Assembly: GCA_016463595.1 (NCBI GenBank)
Contig: JAEMQZ010000003.1
Location: 1 to 51,051, forward strand
Reading direction: 5' to 3'
Source of the DNA: Synechococcales cyanobacterium SupBloom_Metag_052
GTDB taxonomy: Bacteria; Cyanobacteriota; Cyanobacteriia; PCC-6307; Cyanobiaceae
DNA: 51,051 nt
Positions 43,751-51,051 of the stretch are shown here, piece by piece (positions within the stretch are counted from its first letter, which is position 1; every line of letters begins with the position of its first letter). A program made the position numbers and the translations under genes. The notes below the pieces were generated by a model. It was not told the DNA's origin, made no database searches, and saw only the letters and a list, made by a program, of their open reading frames with translations.

Positions 43751-45271
43751 TCAGATCGCCTGTAGCCGTTCCAGCTTCGCTTTCAAATAACGCAGAAAGG
43801 GAGCCGCACTGAGGGGCTCGCCGCAGACCTGCTGCACCAACTCTTCGCCGTTAACGCGGCGGCCCAGGGGCCAGACCCGTTCCGCCAGCCAGGCGCGCAG
43901 GCTGGCCCCATCCGCCTCGGCCACCCGCTGCTCAATCGGCCCGAGCTGGCGCTCCATCGCTTCAGCCAGCTGGGCACTGATCAGGTGGCCCAGGGCATAG
44001 GAGGGGAAATAGCCAAACAGGCCCTCGGCCCAGTGGATGTCCTGCAGGCAGCCTTCGCGATCGTTAGGAGGCTCTAGGCCCAGGAGCGACTGCATGCGGC
44101 GGTTCCATTCCCGGGGGAGATCGGCCACCGGCAGATCGCCTTCGATCAGGGCCAGTTCCAACTCGTAGCGCAGCACGATATGGAGGCAGTAGCTCAATTC
44201 ATCGGCCTCCACCCGGATCAGGCCGGGCTGGAGTGGATTGAGGGCAGCCCAGAACCGCTGGGGCTCGCCCCAGGGATCGTCCACCAGGCCGGCCCGGAAG
44301 CGGGGGTACCAAAGGCGAGCAAAGGCTTCGCCCCGGGCCACCCGGCATTCCCAGAACAGCGATTGGCTTTCATGCACCCCCATCGAGGTGGCTTCCCCCA
44401 GGGGCCAGGGGAAGTAGGGCTCGCCCATGCGGGGCAGGCCCTGCTCATAGAGGGAGTGGCCCCATTCATGGGCCGTGGCCAGGAAGGCGGAAAAGGGCTG
44501 GCCCGGCACCACCCGGGTGGTGATGCGGAAGTCCTGGGGACCAACGGTGCAGGAGAAGGGATGCGCCGAGCGGGAACGCTGGCAGCGCGCCGGGTCGTAG
44601 CCCCAGCTGTCGAGGAGGTCGCTGCAGAGCTGCTCCTGCAGGACCTCGGGCAGATCGTTTGTCGCCCTTTGGGGCGTGCCGGTGGCCCTCACCTGCTCCA
44701 GCAGGGCCGGCAACTCGGCCTTCAGCGGAGCAAAGAGATCCTCCAGTCGGGTTTTGCTGATATCCGGCTCGAAGGGCTGGGCCAGGATTTCCCAGGGGCT
44801 GCGCTGGATCCGCTCAGCGCTAGCCAACTGGGACGCCTGCTGGCGCCGCAGCTGGATTAGCCGCTCTAAGGCCGGGGCAAAACTGGCGAAATCGTTCTGG
44901 CGCCGGGCGGCCTGCCAAAGGGCATTGCCGTTGGATTGGGCCTGGGCGATTGCGGCGACCAGCTCTGGATCGAGGGCCTGCTGGCGCCTGAGCTCCTGGC
45001 GCAGCAACTGCAGGTTGTACGCCGCCTCAGGGGCAGAGGCCCCATCCAGCTCGGCTTCGGCTTCTGCCAGCAGGTCGGCGTAGGCGGCGCTGCTTTGGCG
45101 CTCGTGCAGTTGTTTGGCCAGCAGGGCGAGCTGCTCACCGCGCCAGGGGGCCCCAGCCGGGGGCATCACGGTGTTCTGGTCGTAGTAAAGGGCGCTGCTG
45201 ATCGAGCCCAACAGGCGGGTTTGGTGCAGGTGGTCGCCCAGGCGCTGGTGGGCGGGTGCCGGAGCGGCCAT
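43751..45271 (-). CDS. M32-family metallocarboxypeptidase
   Basis: A 506-residue zinc carboxypeptidase of family M32 (Taq carboxypeptidase type) removes C-terminal residues from peptides. The zinc site HEWGH and its downstream EATSMGVHESQSLFWE (third ligand region) are intact. The N-terminal helical part (DQRLGDHL region, then ALYYDQNTVMPPAGAPWR) and the EWNRRMQSLLGLEPP segment are typical. It is a standard-length cytosolic enzyme with no signal peptide. ATG start. A small frame lies downstream on the same strand; futA is divergent. Confidence 0.94.
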   Translation of the reverse strand: MAAPAPAHQRLGDHLHQTRLLGSISSALYYDQNTVMPPAGAPWRGEQLALLAKQLHERQSSAAYADLLAEAEAELDGASAPEAAYNLQLLRQELRRQQALDPELVAAIAQAQSNGNALWQAARRQNDFASFAPALERLIQLRRQQASQLASAERIQRSPWEILAQPFEPDISKTRLEDLFAPLKAELPALLEQVRATGTPQRATNDLPEVLQEQLCSDLLDSWGYDPARCQRSRSAHPFSCTVGPQDFRITTRVVPGQPFSAFLATAHEWGHSLYEQGLPRMGEPYFPWPLGEATSMGVHESQSLFWECRVARGEAFARLWYPRFRAGLVDDPWGEPQRFWAALNPLQPGLIRVEADELSYCLHIVLRYELELALIEGDLPVADLPREWNRRMQSLLGLEPPNDREGCLQDIHWAEGLFGYFPSYALGHLISAQLAEAMERQLGPIEQRVAEADGASLRAWLAERVWPLGRRVNGEELVQQVCGEPLSAAPFLRYLKAKLERLQAI

Positions 45272-45391
45272 CGGTTTGCAGCAATGGGGTGGTGCACGGG
45301 ATCGACCGGGTGATCTTGCCCGGCTAGGCCAGCATCAGATCGCTTCAAGGTCGGAGCCATGTTACAAAAATCACCTGGATGGCGATCAATC

Positions 45392-45410
45392 GAGCCATGA
45401 CCCATGGCTC
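45392..45410. promoter_or_regulatory. Perfect dyad upstream of futA
   Basis: GAGCCATG-acc-CATGGCTC is a perfect 8-bp dyad with a 3-bp spacer. It is 46 bp before the futA ATG. A Crp-family regulator is encoded in the same cluster, so this is a candidate operator. A match of GTTACAAA (45361-45368) to an HLR1 half site lies just upstream. Confidence 0.55.
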
Positions 45411-45455
45411 AAGCCGCCTACGCTTTGAACAAGTAATTGGTAACTTTCTAAGCCC

Positions 45456-46514
45456 ATGACTACAACTATCCCAACCTCAAAGAGAGCACCCTGGCGCCGC
45501 AGGACTTGGACTAGCGCGTACGTTCTAGCAGCCATCAGCCTATTCACAACTGGCAGCATGGGCCATGCTGAAGAAACCAGCATCGGCGTGTATTCCGGCC
45601 GCCATTACAACAGCGATCAAAAGCTCTACAAACAGTTCACCGCCAAAACGGGCATCCAGGTGAAGCTGCTCGAGGCCAAGGATGACAGCTTGATTGAGCG
45701 TCTCCGCCAGGAAGGCAAAAACACCCCCGCCGATGTGCTGGTGCTCGTCGATGCGGCCCGCCTCGAGCGGGCCGCATCGCTAGACCTGCTGCAACCGGCC
45801 CGCTCCGCCGCCCTGCTGCGCACGGTGCCCCTGAGTTTGCGCGACAGCAAGGGCCGCTGGGTGGGCCTGACCCGGCGAGTAAGGGTGGTGCTCGTGAATC
45901 CAGCGCTGGTGAATGCGGCCTCAATCCGCACCTATGGCGACCTGGCCAATCCGGCCCTTAAAGGCAAGCTCTGCCTGCGCGATCGCAAAAGTGTCTACAA
46001 CCAATCCCTGGTGGCTAGCCAGATACTCATCCGCGGCGACGCCCAGGCCAGTCGTTGGGTGAAGGGGATGACGAGCAACGTCAGCCAGCCCTATTTCAGC
46101 TCCGATATTCCCCTAATCCGGGCCCTGGGGAGCGGCCAATGTGGCGTTGGTCTGGTGAACACCTATTACCTGGCGCGCCTGCTCAATGGCGAGAGCGGCC
46201 CGGCCGATCGGGCCCTGGCCCGCAAGCTCCAGGTGGTGTTCCCCAAACCGGCCCATGTGAACATCAGCGGTGCCGGCATCACCCGCTACGCCAAAAATCC
46301 CCAGGCGGCCCTGAAATTGATTGAGTTTTTGGCCTCACCGGTGGGCGGCAAGGGCTACGCCGAGGCCAACCATGAATATCCGCTCAAGGGCTACGGCGAT
46401 GACGCCATCTTGAAAGGGATGGGGCGCTTCCAGGCCGATGGCCTCTCGGCCGAACAGCTGGGCAGCCGCAACCGGGACGCCGTGAAGCTGATGGAAGCCA
46501 ACGGCTGGTTGTGA
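45456..46514 (+). CDS. futA: Ferric iron ABC transporter substrate-binding protein (FutA/IdiA)
   Basis: This 352-residue periplasmic protein binds Fe3+. A signal region with a basic head (SKRAPWRRRTWTSAY) and a hydrophobic run (VLAAISLFTTG) precedes a mature part beginning around EETSIGVYSGRHYNSD. The Tyr ligands typical of FutA/IdiA are visible: YSGRHYNSD, SQPYFSSDIPL and NTYYLARLL. The double Arg in the signal may be Tat-like but is not a perfect motif. It is the first gene of futA-futB (GTGA overlap at 46511-46514). IdiA also protects the acceptor side of photosystem II in some cyanobacteria. Alternative label: iron-deficiency-induced protein A. Confidence 0.94.
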   Translation: MTTTIPTSKRAPWRRRTWTSAYVLAAISLFTTGSMGHAEETSIGVYSGRHYNSDQKLYKQFTAKTGIQVKLLEAKDDSLIERLRQEGKNTPADVLVLVDAARLERAASLDLLQPARSAALLRTVPLSLRDSKGRWVGLTRRVRVVLVNPALVNAASIRTYGDLANPALKGKLCLRDRKSVYNQSLVASQILIRGDAQASRWVKGMTSNVSQPYFSSDIPLIRALGSGQCGVGLVNTYYLARLLNGESGPADRALARKLQVVFPKPAHVNISGAGITRYAKNPQAALKLIEFLASPVGGKGYAEANHEYPLKGYGDDAILKGMGRFQADGLSAEQLGSRNRDAVKLMEANGWL

Positions 46515-48112
46515 GCAAACCGAGCCCTGGTTTGAGCTGGCCCTGGTCGGGCCAATTGCCTTCGGCACCCGAGCCCTGGCCCCTGGCCCTGGCCGTGGCC
46601 CTGGTGGGTCTGCTGGCCCTGGCCCCCCTGGCGGCCCTAGGCCTGGTGGCCAGCCAGGGCCAGGCCTTGGCTGGACTGCAGCTCGGCGACCAGGGCCTGG
46701 CTCCCCTAGCCAACACCCTGACGCTGGTGTTGGGTGTGGGCTGCGCCGGCGGCCTGATCGGCACCTGTAATGGCTGGCTCACGGCCCGCTGCCAGTTCCC
46801 CGGACGCCGCTGGCTGCGGCTGGCCCAGTTGCTCCCCCTGGCCACGCCCAGCTACCTACTGGCCGGAACCCTGATCGACCTCGGCAGCCGTTCGGGCTAC
46901 CGCATCGGTGGCCTGGGCTGGGCGATTGCCGTGCTGGGCCTCGGCACCTACAGCTACGTGGTGTTGTTGAGCAGCGAAGCTTTTAGCCGCACTGGTGCCC
47001 GCCAGCAGGAGGTTTGCCGCTCCCTCGCGGTGGGGCCCTGGGGAAGTTTCCTACGGGTGGCCCTGCCCCTGGCCCTGCCCGCAGTGGCGGCGGGGATGGC
47101 CCTGGGGGCCATGGAGGTGGTCAATGATTTTGGCGCCGTGCAACTGCTAGGGGTGCCGACCCTTTCCGCCGCGATCCTGGAGCGTTGGCAAGGGGAAGGT
47201 GACCTACCTGGGGCCGTGGCCCTGGCCCTGGTCACCTTGGTGCTGGTGGCCCTGTTGCTCTGGAGCGAGCGCCAGGGGCGGCGCCGCAGTCGCCTGTGGG
47301 CGGCCGGCCAGGAAGGGGCAAGCCCGGAACTCTGGCCCTTGCAGGGCTGGCGCTGCTGGCTCGCCCAGCTGGTCACCCTGGCGCCGCCCCTAGCCAGCCT
47401 GGGGATCCCCCTAGTTTGGGCCTGGACCAGTTGGAACCAGCTACCGGCCCAGCCGGCCGGAGACCTGGTTGCCCTGGGGCTGCGCAGCCTGGCCCTGGCC
47501 CTGGGGGCTACGGGCCTCACCTTGGTGGCAGCCCTGGTGCTCTCGATCGGCAAGCGTCTGGTGAAGGCCAACGGGGTTCAGCTCCTCGCCGATGGGGCCG
47601 GCCTGGGCTATGCCATCCCGGGCACGGTGCTGGCCCTGGGCTTTCTGTTGCTGGGCGGTGGCTGGGGCCTGGCACCATTGCTACTGCTGGTCTGGGGCTA
47701 TGTCGATCGTTTCCTAGCCGTGGCCAAGGGGGGCCTCGATACGGCCCTGGAGGGGCTGGCCCCCAGCGTCGATGAGGCGGCCCAGAGCCTGGGCTGCGAT
47801 TGGGTCGGCCTAGTGCGGCGGATCCAGCTGCCCCTGCTGCGCGGCCCCCTGCTGGTGGCAGGCCTGCTGGTGTTTGTCGACACGGTGAAGGAGCTACCGC
47901 TGACCTTTGCCCTGCGTCCTTTTGATTTCGACACCTTGGCGGTGCGGGTTTATCAATACGCCAGTGATGAACGGCTTGGGGCCGCCCTGGTGCCCGCCCT
48001 GGTGATTCAGGTGCTGGGCTTGCTGGCGGCAAGCGCGCTCATGCCAAGCCTGGATCAGGAGCTCCCCGATCGCACCGACCAGCCCAAACCGGCCCAATCC
48101 ACAGTTTCCTAA
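46511..48112 (+). CDS. futB: Ferric iron ABC transporter permease (two-domain)
   Basis: A 533-residue protein contains two permease domains of about 250 residues, each with several hydrophobic helices. The EAA-type loops are GARQQEVCRSLAVGPWGSFL and SVDEAAQSLGCDWVGLVRR. It starts at GTG, overlapping the futA stop by GTGA. It is the membrane partner of FutA and of FutC encoded on the opposite strand. The first domain has MEVVNDFGAVQLLGVPTLS and the second VDTVKELPLTFALRPFD, as in FbpB/SfuB-type permeases. Unusually Leu/Gly/Ala-rich, which fits the local GC content. Confidence 0.94.
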   Translation: MSKPSPGLSWPWSGQLPSAPEPWPLALAVALVGLLALAPLAALGLVASQGQALAGLQLGDQGLAPLANTLTLVLGVGCAGGLIGTCNGWLTARCQFPGRRWLRLAQLLPLATPSYLLAGTLIDLGSRSGYRIGGLGWAIAVLGLGTYSYVVLLSSEAFSRTGARQQEVCRSLAVGPWGSFLRVALPLALPAVAAGMALGAMEVVNDFGAVQLLGVPTLSAAILERWQGEGDLPGAVALALVTLVLVALLLWSERQGRRRSRLWAAGQEGASPELWPLQGWRCWLAQLVTLAPPLASLGIPLVWAWTSWNQLPAQPAGDLVALGLRSLALALGATGLTLVAALVLSIGKRLVKANGVQLLADGAGLGYAIPGTVLALGFLLLGGGWGLAPLLLLVWGYVDRFLAVAKGGLDTALEGLAPSVDEAAQSLGCDWVGLVRRIQLPLLRGPLLVAGLLVFVDTVKELPLTFALRPFDFDTLAVRVYQYASDERLGAALVPALVIQVLGLLAASALMPSLDQELPDRTDQPKPAQSTVS

Positions 48113-48177
48113 AACGGGTCATTAGCAGGGGTTCAACCAGGTTCAGATCAGGCGTTCCAGCGCTGATGGAGTCAGGT

Positions 48178-49362
48178 TCAAACCACCTCAATAGGCAGGC
48201 CCCCCGGAAAAAGAATCCCCCGACCACCCCTAATTAAACGCAAGCTGCAGCACTGGCCGGGCTCTAAAGGGCGCTCTAGGGGCATCTGCAGGGTTAACGG
48301 GCAGCCACGATCTTCCAGATGCAGCTGCCAGTGGTGGCCATGGAACTCCCGGCCCAGCACCCGGGCGCTGCCCTGGGGATCGGCCTCCAGGGCCAGCGCC
48401 TCGCCCAGCAGCACCACCTCCAGGGGCGCCCCAGGGAGAAGCGTCTGGGGAGAAATCGACTCCGAACCGCTGGGACGCCAGCGTCCCCAAGCCGTCTGCA
48501 GTTCGCCGGCCTGCAGCCGGCCTGGCAGCACATTCGCCTGCATAACAAAACGGGCCACAAAGGGGCTAGCCGGCCGGGCGACCAGTTCCTGGGCTAGGGC
48601 GCATTGCTCGAGCCGGCCGGCCGACAGCACGGCGATGCGATCGCACACGGCCAGGGCCTCCTGGGGATCGTGGGTCACCAGCACGGCACTGGTCTGGCAT
48701 TGCCGCAACACAGCTGGCAGCTCCCGGCGCAAGCGCAGGCGCACCTCACCATCGAGGTTGGAGAAGGGTTCATCGAGGAGCAATAGCCGGGGGGCGGGGG
48801 CCAGGGCCCGGGCCAGGGCTAGGCGTTGACGCTGGCCGCCGGAGAGGGCATGGGGATAGCGCTGCTCCAACCCCTCCAGACCAAGCAGGGATAACAACCA
48901 GCGCACCCGCTCCTGGGCCTGGACCAGCCCCTGGACGCTGACGTGGCTGGAGCGGCGCGGCAAACCAAAACAGGCGTTCTGCCAGGCCGTGAGGTGGGGA
49001 AACAGGGCGTAGTCCTGGAACACCATGCCAACGCCCCGCCGTTCGGGCACCAGCCAATGGTGGGGGCCCGCCACCTCACGCCCATCCAGCAAGACCCGAC
49101 CGCGGCTGGGCCGCTCAAAGCCTGCGATCAGGCGTAGCAAGGTCGTCTTGCCGCAGCCGGATGGGCCGAGCAAACCGAGCAATTCACCGGGCTCGAGGCT
49201 CAAGTTGAGGTCCTGCAGACACCAGCCTTCGCTGGAGGCGCCGCCATAGCGATGCCAAACCTGCTCCAGGGCAATCGATCCGGCCGTTGCAGGCCCCGCC
49301 GAAACACACTGAGGGGCTGCCGGCATGGCAGCAAGCACGGGGGCAGGGGCCTCAACGGCCAT
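48178..49362 (-). CDS. futC: Ferric iron ABC transporter ATPase
   Basis: An ATPase of about 394 residues from the ATG at 49362. The frame opens at a TTG (49407) overlapping the regulator stop; the ATG gives a 41-bp spacer and I prefer it. Walker A GPSGCGKTT, Q-loop VFQDYALFPHLTAWQ, signature ALSGGQRQRLALARAL, Walker B LLLLDEPFSNLD and the H-loop VLVTHDPQEAL are all intact. The last ~110 residues form a TOBE-like domain (EFHGHHWQLHLEDRG, then CCSLRLIRGG), which is standard for the FbpC/PotA group. It converges on futB, the likely permease. The regulator precedes it on the same strand. Confidence 0.93.
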   Translation of the reverse strand: MAVEAPAPVLAAMPAAPQCVSAGPATAGSIALEQVWHRYGGASSEGWCLQDLNLSLEPGELLGLLGPSGCGKTTLLRLIAGFERPSRGRVLLDGREVAGPHHWLVPERRGVGMVFQDYALFPHLTAWQNACFGLPRRSSHVSVQGLVQAQERVRWLLSLLGLEGLEQRYPHALSGGQRQRLALARALAPAPRLLLLDEPFSNLDGEVRLRLRRELPAVLRQCQTSAVLVTHDPQEALAVCDRIAVLSAGRLEQCALAQELVARPASPFVARFVMQANVLPGRLQAGELQTAWGRWRPSGSESISPQTLLPGAPLEVVLLGEALALEADPQGSARVLGREFHGHHWQLHLEDRGCPLTLQMPLERPLEPGQCCSLRLIRGGRGILFPGGLPIEVV

Positions 49363-49403
49363 GGGTTCGGTAGGGCGAATGAAACGGGTGGAAGGCCAGG
49401 CCT

Positions 49404-50000
49404 TCAAAGGGTTGCCAGGGGGGCAGAGTCCACCAGGGCGGGTGCCAGGCGCATCCAGGCCCCCTGACGGGGCACTTCCAGGAGCTGGGCCAGGCGAAAC
49501 TGGGACATCAAGCGGGTGGTGGTAACCCTGGTGGTGCCAATCAGCTCGGCCAGGCGGTCGTGGCTGAGGCGAAAAGGCAGATCACACCAGGCACCACACC
49601 GGCGTCCCAGGCGGAACACCAACAGGCCCAGGAGGGCATGGAGGCGCTGCTCGGCCTTGGCGAGGTGGCGAATCCGCAGCAACTGAAGCGTCCAGTCCTG
49701 CACCGGGTCAGAACTGACCGTCTCAACAGGGGCCGCCAGGGGACGGAGCACAAGTGGCGTGAGCGCCTCCAAGCAAACGGCCTGGATGCAGCCCCGCTGG
49801 CACTGCCACTGGTCGCCCGCTTGGAGGAAGGCGATCGTCATGGCATCGCCCTGCTCGCAGGAGCAGGACAGCCGGCCAATGCCCTCGACAATCTCAAGGG
49901 CGGCGCTGGGGCCAAAGGGGCCGGTGTCCAGCCACAGGCTTTGACCACTAGCGATTCTCACTAGGGCGCCGGCAGGCTCGTTCAGCAAAGGGGACGCCAT
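49404..50000 (-). CDS. Crp/Fnr-family transcription regulator, IdiB-like
   Basis: A 198-residue regulator has a degenerate cyclic-nucleotide-like beta domain in the first ~110 residues and a winged helix at the end. The recognition region reads LSHDRLAELIGTTRVTTTRL. It starts at ATG 50000 and runs into futC. In Synechococcus elongatus the Crp-family IdiB controls idiA under iron starvation; the same role here is inferred from position. The cNMP-binding pocket lacks an obvious phosphate-binding RxA motif, so cyclic AMP is unlikely to be the ligand. A Fur-box-like site lies 74 bp upstream. The protein is shorter than typical Crp. Confidence 0.85.
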   Translation of the reverse strand: MASPLLNEPAGALVRIASGQSLWLDTGPFGPSAALEIVEGIGRLSCSCEQGDAMTIAFLQAGDQWQCQRGCIQAVCLEALTPLVLRPLAAPVETVSSDPVQDWTLQLLRIRHLAKAEQRLHALLGLLVFRLGRRCGAWCDLPFRLSHDRLAELIGTTRVTTTRLMSQFRLAQLLEVPRQGAWMRLAPALVDSAPLATL

Positions 50001-50300
50001 GGCCAGGACATAACAACGCCCTAAGGGCGCCGGGCTCGAAGAGGGGCAACTTAACCAGGCCAGGGGCCCTTTTGCAAGCGATTCTCAATAGCATTAGCCA
50101 GTTGAGAGCGGCAAGGGTCTAGGCGTCCAAGTTCGGCAACGAGTAGGTGGACACGGGCAGCAAGGGCGAAGCAGGGGGAAGACCCTTCATGCGGCCAGCA
50201 CAGGAAGGCTCTCAAGCATTTTAAAAAGATATATTAAAAAGGCCCCATCCCAGCCCGTCAGCAGCTTATTACTTCAAATTCCAACGCTATTGGCCACCCG
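50001..50300. other. Divergent promoter region between the iron regulator and the response regulator
   Basis: This 300-bp gap carries the Fur-box-like site and, near its right end, an AT-rich run with TATATT at 50230-50235 that can serve as a -10 for the response regulator. No small gene was supported. Confidence 0.5.
50074..50092 (-). promoter_or_regulatory. Fur-box-like sequence upstream of the Crp-like regulator
   Basis: On the minus strand this reads gctATTGAGAATCGCTTGC, which agrees with 12 of the 19 bases of GATAATGATAATCATTATC. The TTGAGAATNNNTTGC form is a frequent natural Fur-box variant. It is 74 bp upstream of the regulator start and is the best iron-box match in this cluster. A match this loose needs footprint data. 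Confidence 0.45.
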
Positions 50301-51038
50301 TTGCTTGTTGTTGACTCCAAGCCAAAAGCCAAGATCTTGGTCGTCGACGATGAGCCCAATATCTGCAAGATCCTCGAAACCCGCTTAAAAATGGTGGGCT
50401 ACGAGGTAGCCACTGCCGCCGACGGCTTAGCAGGATTGAAGACCTTTGGAGAAGAAAATCCAGATCTGGTGATCCTCGATTTAATGTTGCCCCAGCTGGA
50501 TGGCTACGGGGTCTGTGAAAAGCTGCGCAACCGCACCAGTATCCCCATCTTGATGCTTTCGGGTATTGATGAGGTTTCCCAGAAAATTGCCTGCCTGCAA
50601 CTGGGCGCAGACGACTACATGGTGAAGCCCTTCAGCCCCAAGGAATTGATCGCCCGTATTGGCTGCCTGCTACGCCGGCGGGCCGGCAAAATCCAGGCCA
50701 AGGGTAAGGAGATACAAGCAAACACGCTGCTAGTTGCCGGCGATTTACGGATTGATAGCAACAGGCGCAAGGTGTACCGGGGGGATGAACAAATTCGCCT
50801 TACTGAACTCGAATTAAGCCTGCTGGAGGTGCTGGTGGAGAATGCTGGCAAGGCCATCGACCGCATTGAAATCCTCAGGCATATCTGGGGCTATACGCCC
50901 GAACGACTCTCGGAAACGAGGGTCGTCGATGTGCACGTGTCACGCCTGCGCTGCAAGATCGAAATCGATCCTGATAATCCCGAGCTGATCTTGACCTGCC
51001 GGGGTACGGGGTACATGTTCCAACGTCTCAACGGCTAG
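50301..51038 (+). CDS. OmpR-family response regulator (RpaB-like)
   Basis: A 245-residue DNA-binding response regulator. The receiver has KILVVDDEPNICKILETRL, phosphoacceptor Asp in DLVILDLMLPQLDGYG and the switch region GADDYMVKPFSPKELIARI. The OmpR winged helix ends in VVDVHVSRLRCKIEIDPD and CRGTGYMFQRL. It resembles the RpaB/NblR group of cyanobacterial regulators but differs from RpaB at several receiver positions. The start is not clear: no ATG or GTG lies between the in-frame TAA at 50235 and LVVDSKPKAKILVVDD, so TTG (50301) or ATT (50289) is used. No histidine kinase lies beside it. It ends just before the window edge. Confidence 0.87.
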   Translation: MLVVDSKPKAKILVVDDEPNICKILETRLKMVGYEVATAADGLAGLKTFGEENPDLVILDLMLPQLDGYGVCEKLRNRTSIPILMLSGIDEVSQKIACLQLGADDYMVKPFSPKELIARIGCLLRRRAGKIQAKGKEIQANTLLVAGDLRIDSNRRKVYRGDEQIRLTELELSLLEVLVENAGKAIDRIEILRHIWGYTPERLSETRVVDVHVSRLRCKIEIDPDNPELILTCRGTGYMFQRLNG

Positions 51039-51051
51039 GGGCTTGGCCCGG

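Noticed and set aside
48113-48177. Possible terminator between futB and futC
   Set aside because: Short aggttca repeats are present but no stable stem with a T run was found.

Overview
The window is chromosomal DNA of a cyanobacterium, most probably a GC-rich alpha-cyanobacterium of the Synechococcus/Cyanobium type. The evidence is the gene content: the large subunit of magnesium chelatase (ChlH), a high-light-inducible chlorophyll-binding protein, the photosystem II subunit Psb30/Ycf12, Ycf20, the plant-type D-glycerate 3-kinase, and several families I recognise only from cyanobacteria (DUF3038, DUF4335, DUF2949). About 47 genes lie close together on both strands with short spacers. I see no tRNA, rRNA, CRISPR array, insertion sequence or prophage.

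Layout. 0.2-5 kb: a small unknown protein, a CDF metal exporter, and an orphan ABC importer (ATPase with an AAA-associated tail plus a double permease) with no binding protein beside it. 5.6-12.5 kb: cysK, two small unknown proteins, an MsbA-type exporter, an S4 RNA-binding protein, tpiA, folP and a CPA2 Na+/H+ antiporter. 12.5-21.3 kb: chlH, divergent from a large membrane HD-GYP phosphodiesterase, then dapB and a conserved membrane protein. 21.4-26 kb: the hli gene with a clear terminator, a UbiH-like FAD hydroxylase, DUF2949, apt, and a four-gene run of unknown function headed by DUF3038 and DUF4335. 26-31.5 kb: ppk2, a decayed mntH (Nramp) pseudogene, small genes and a UPF0182 membrane protein. 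31.6-38.5 kb: thrC with a ThiS/MoaD sulfur carrier and a bicupin, ftsH, rpmF, and a translationally coupled CbbY-like / ycf20 / glycerate kinase operon. 38.6-45.3 kb: recJ, a ClC chloride transporter overlapping psb30 tail to tail, a methyltransferase, a VOC protein, a 51-residue protein and an M32 carboxypeptidase. 45.4-50.1 kb: a ferric iron uptake island (futA-futB converging on a Crp-like regulator-futC pair). 50.3-51.04 kb: an OmpR-type response regulator.

How the genes work together. The clearest functional unit is the iron island: binding protein, two-domain permease, ATPase and a Crp-family regulator comparable to IdiB, with a perfect dyad before futA and a Fur-box-like sequence before the regulator. 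A second unit joins a sugar-bisphosphate phosphatase, Ycf20 and glycerate kinase, tying Ycf20 to carbon fixation or photorespiration by context. Light-regulated genes (hli, psb30) carry RpaB/HLR1-like half sites. Less expected items are the mntH wreck, an FtsH without its usual first membrane segment, the ThrC/sulfur-carrier pair with a perfect 12-bp inverted repeat before it, and several genes of 32-51 codons that automated calling would miss. I did not find a clearly new multi-gene defence or mobile system.
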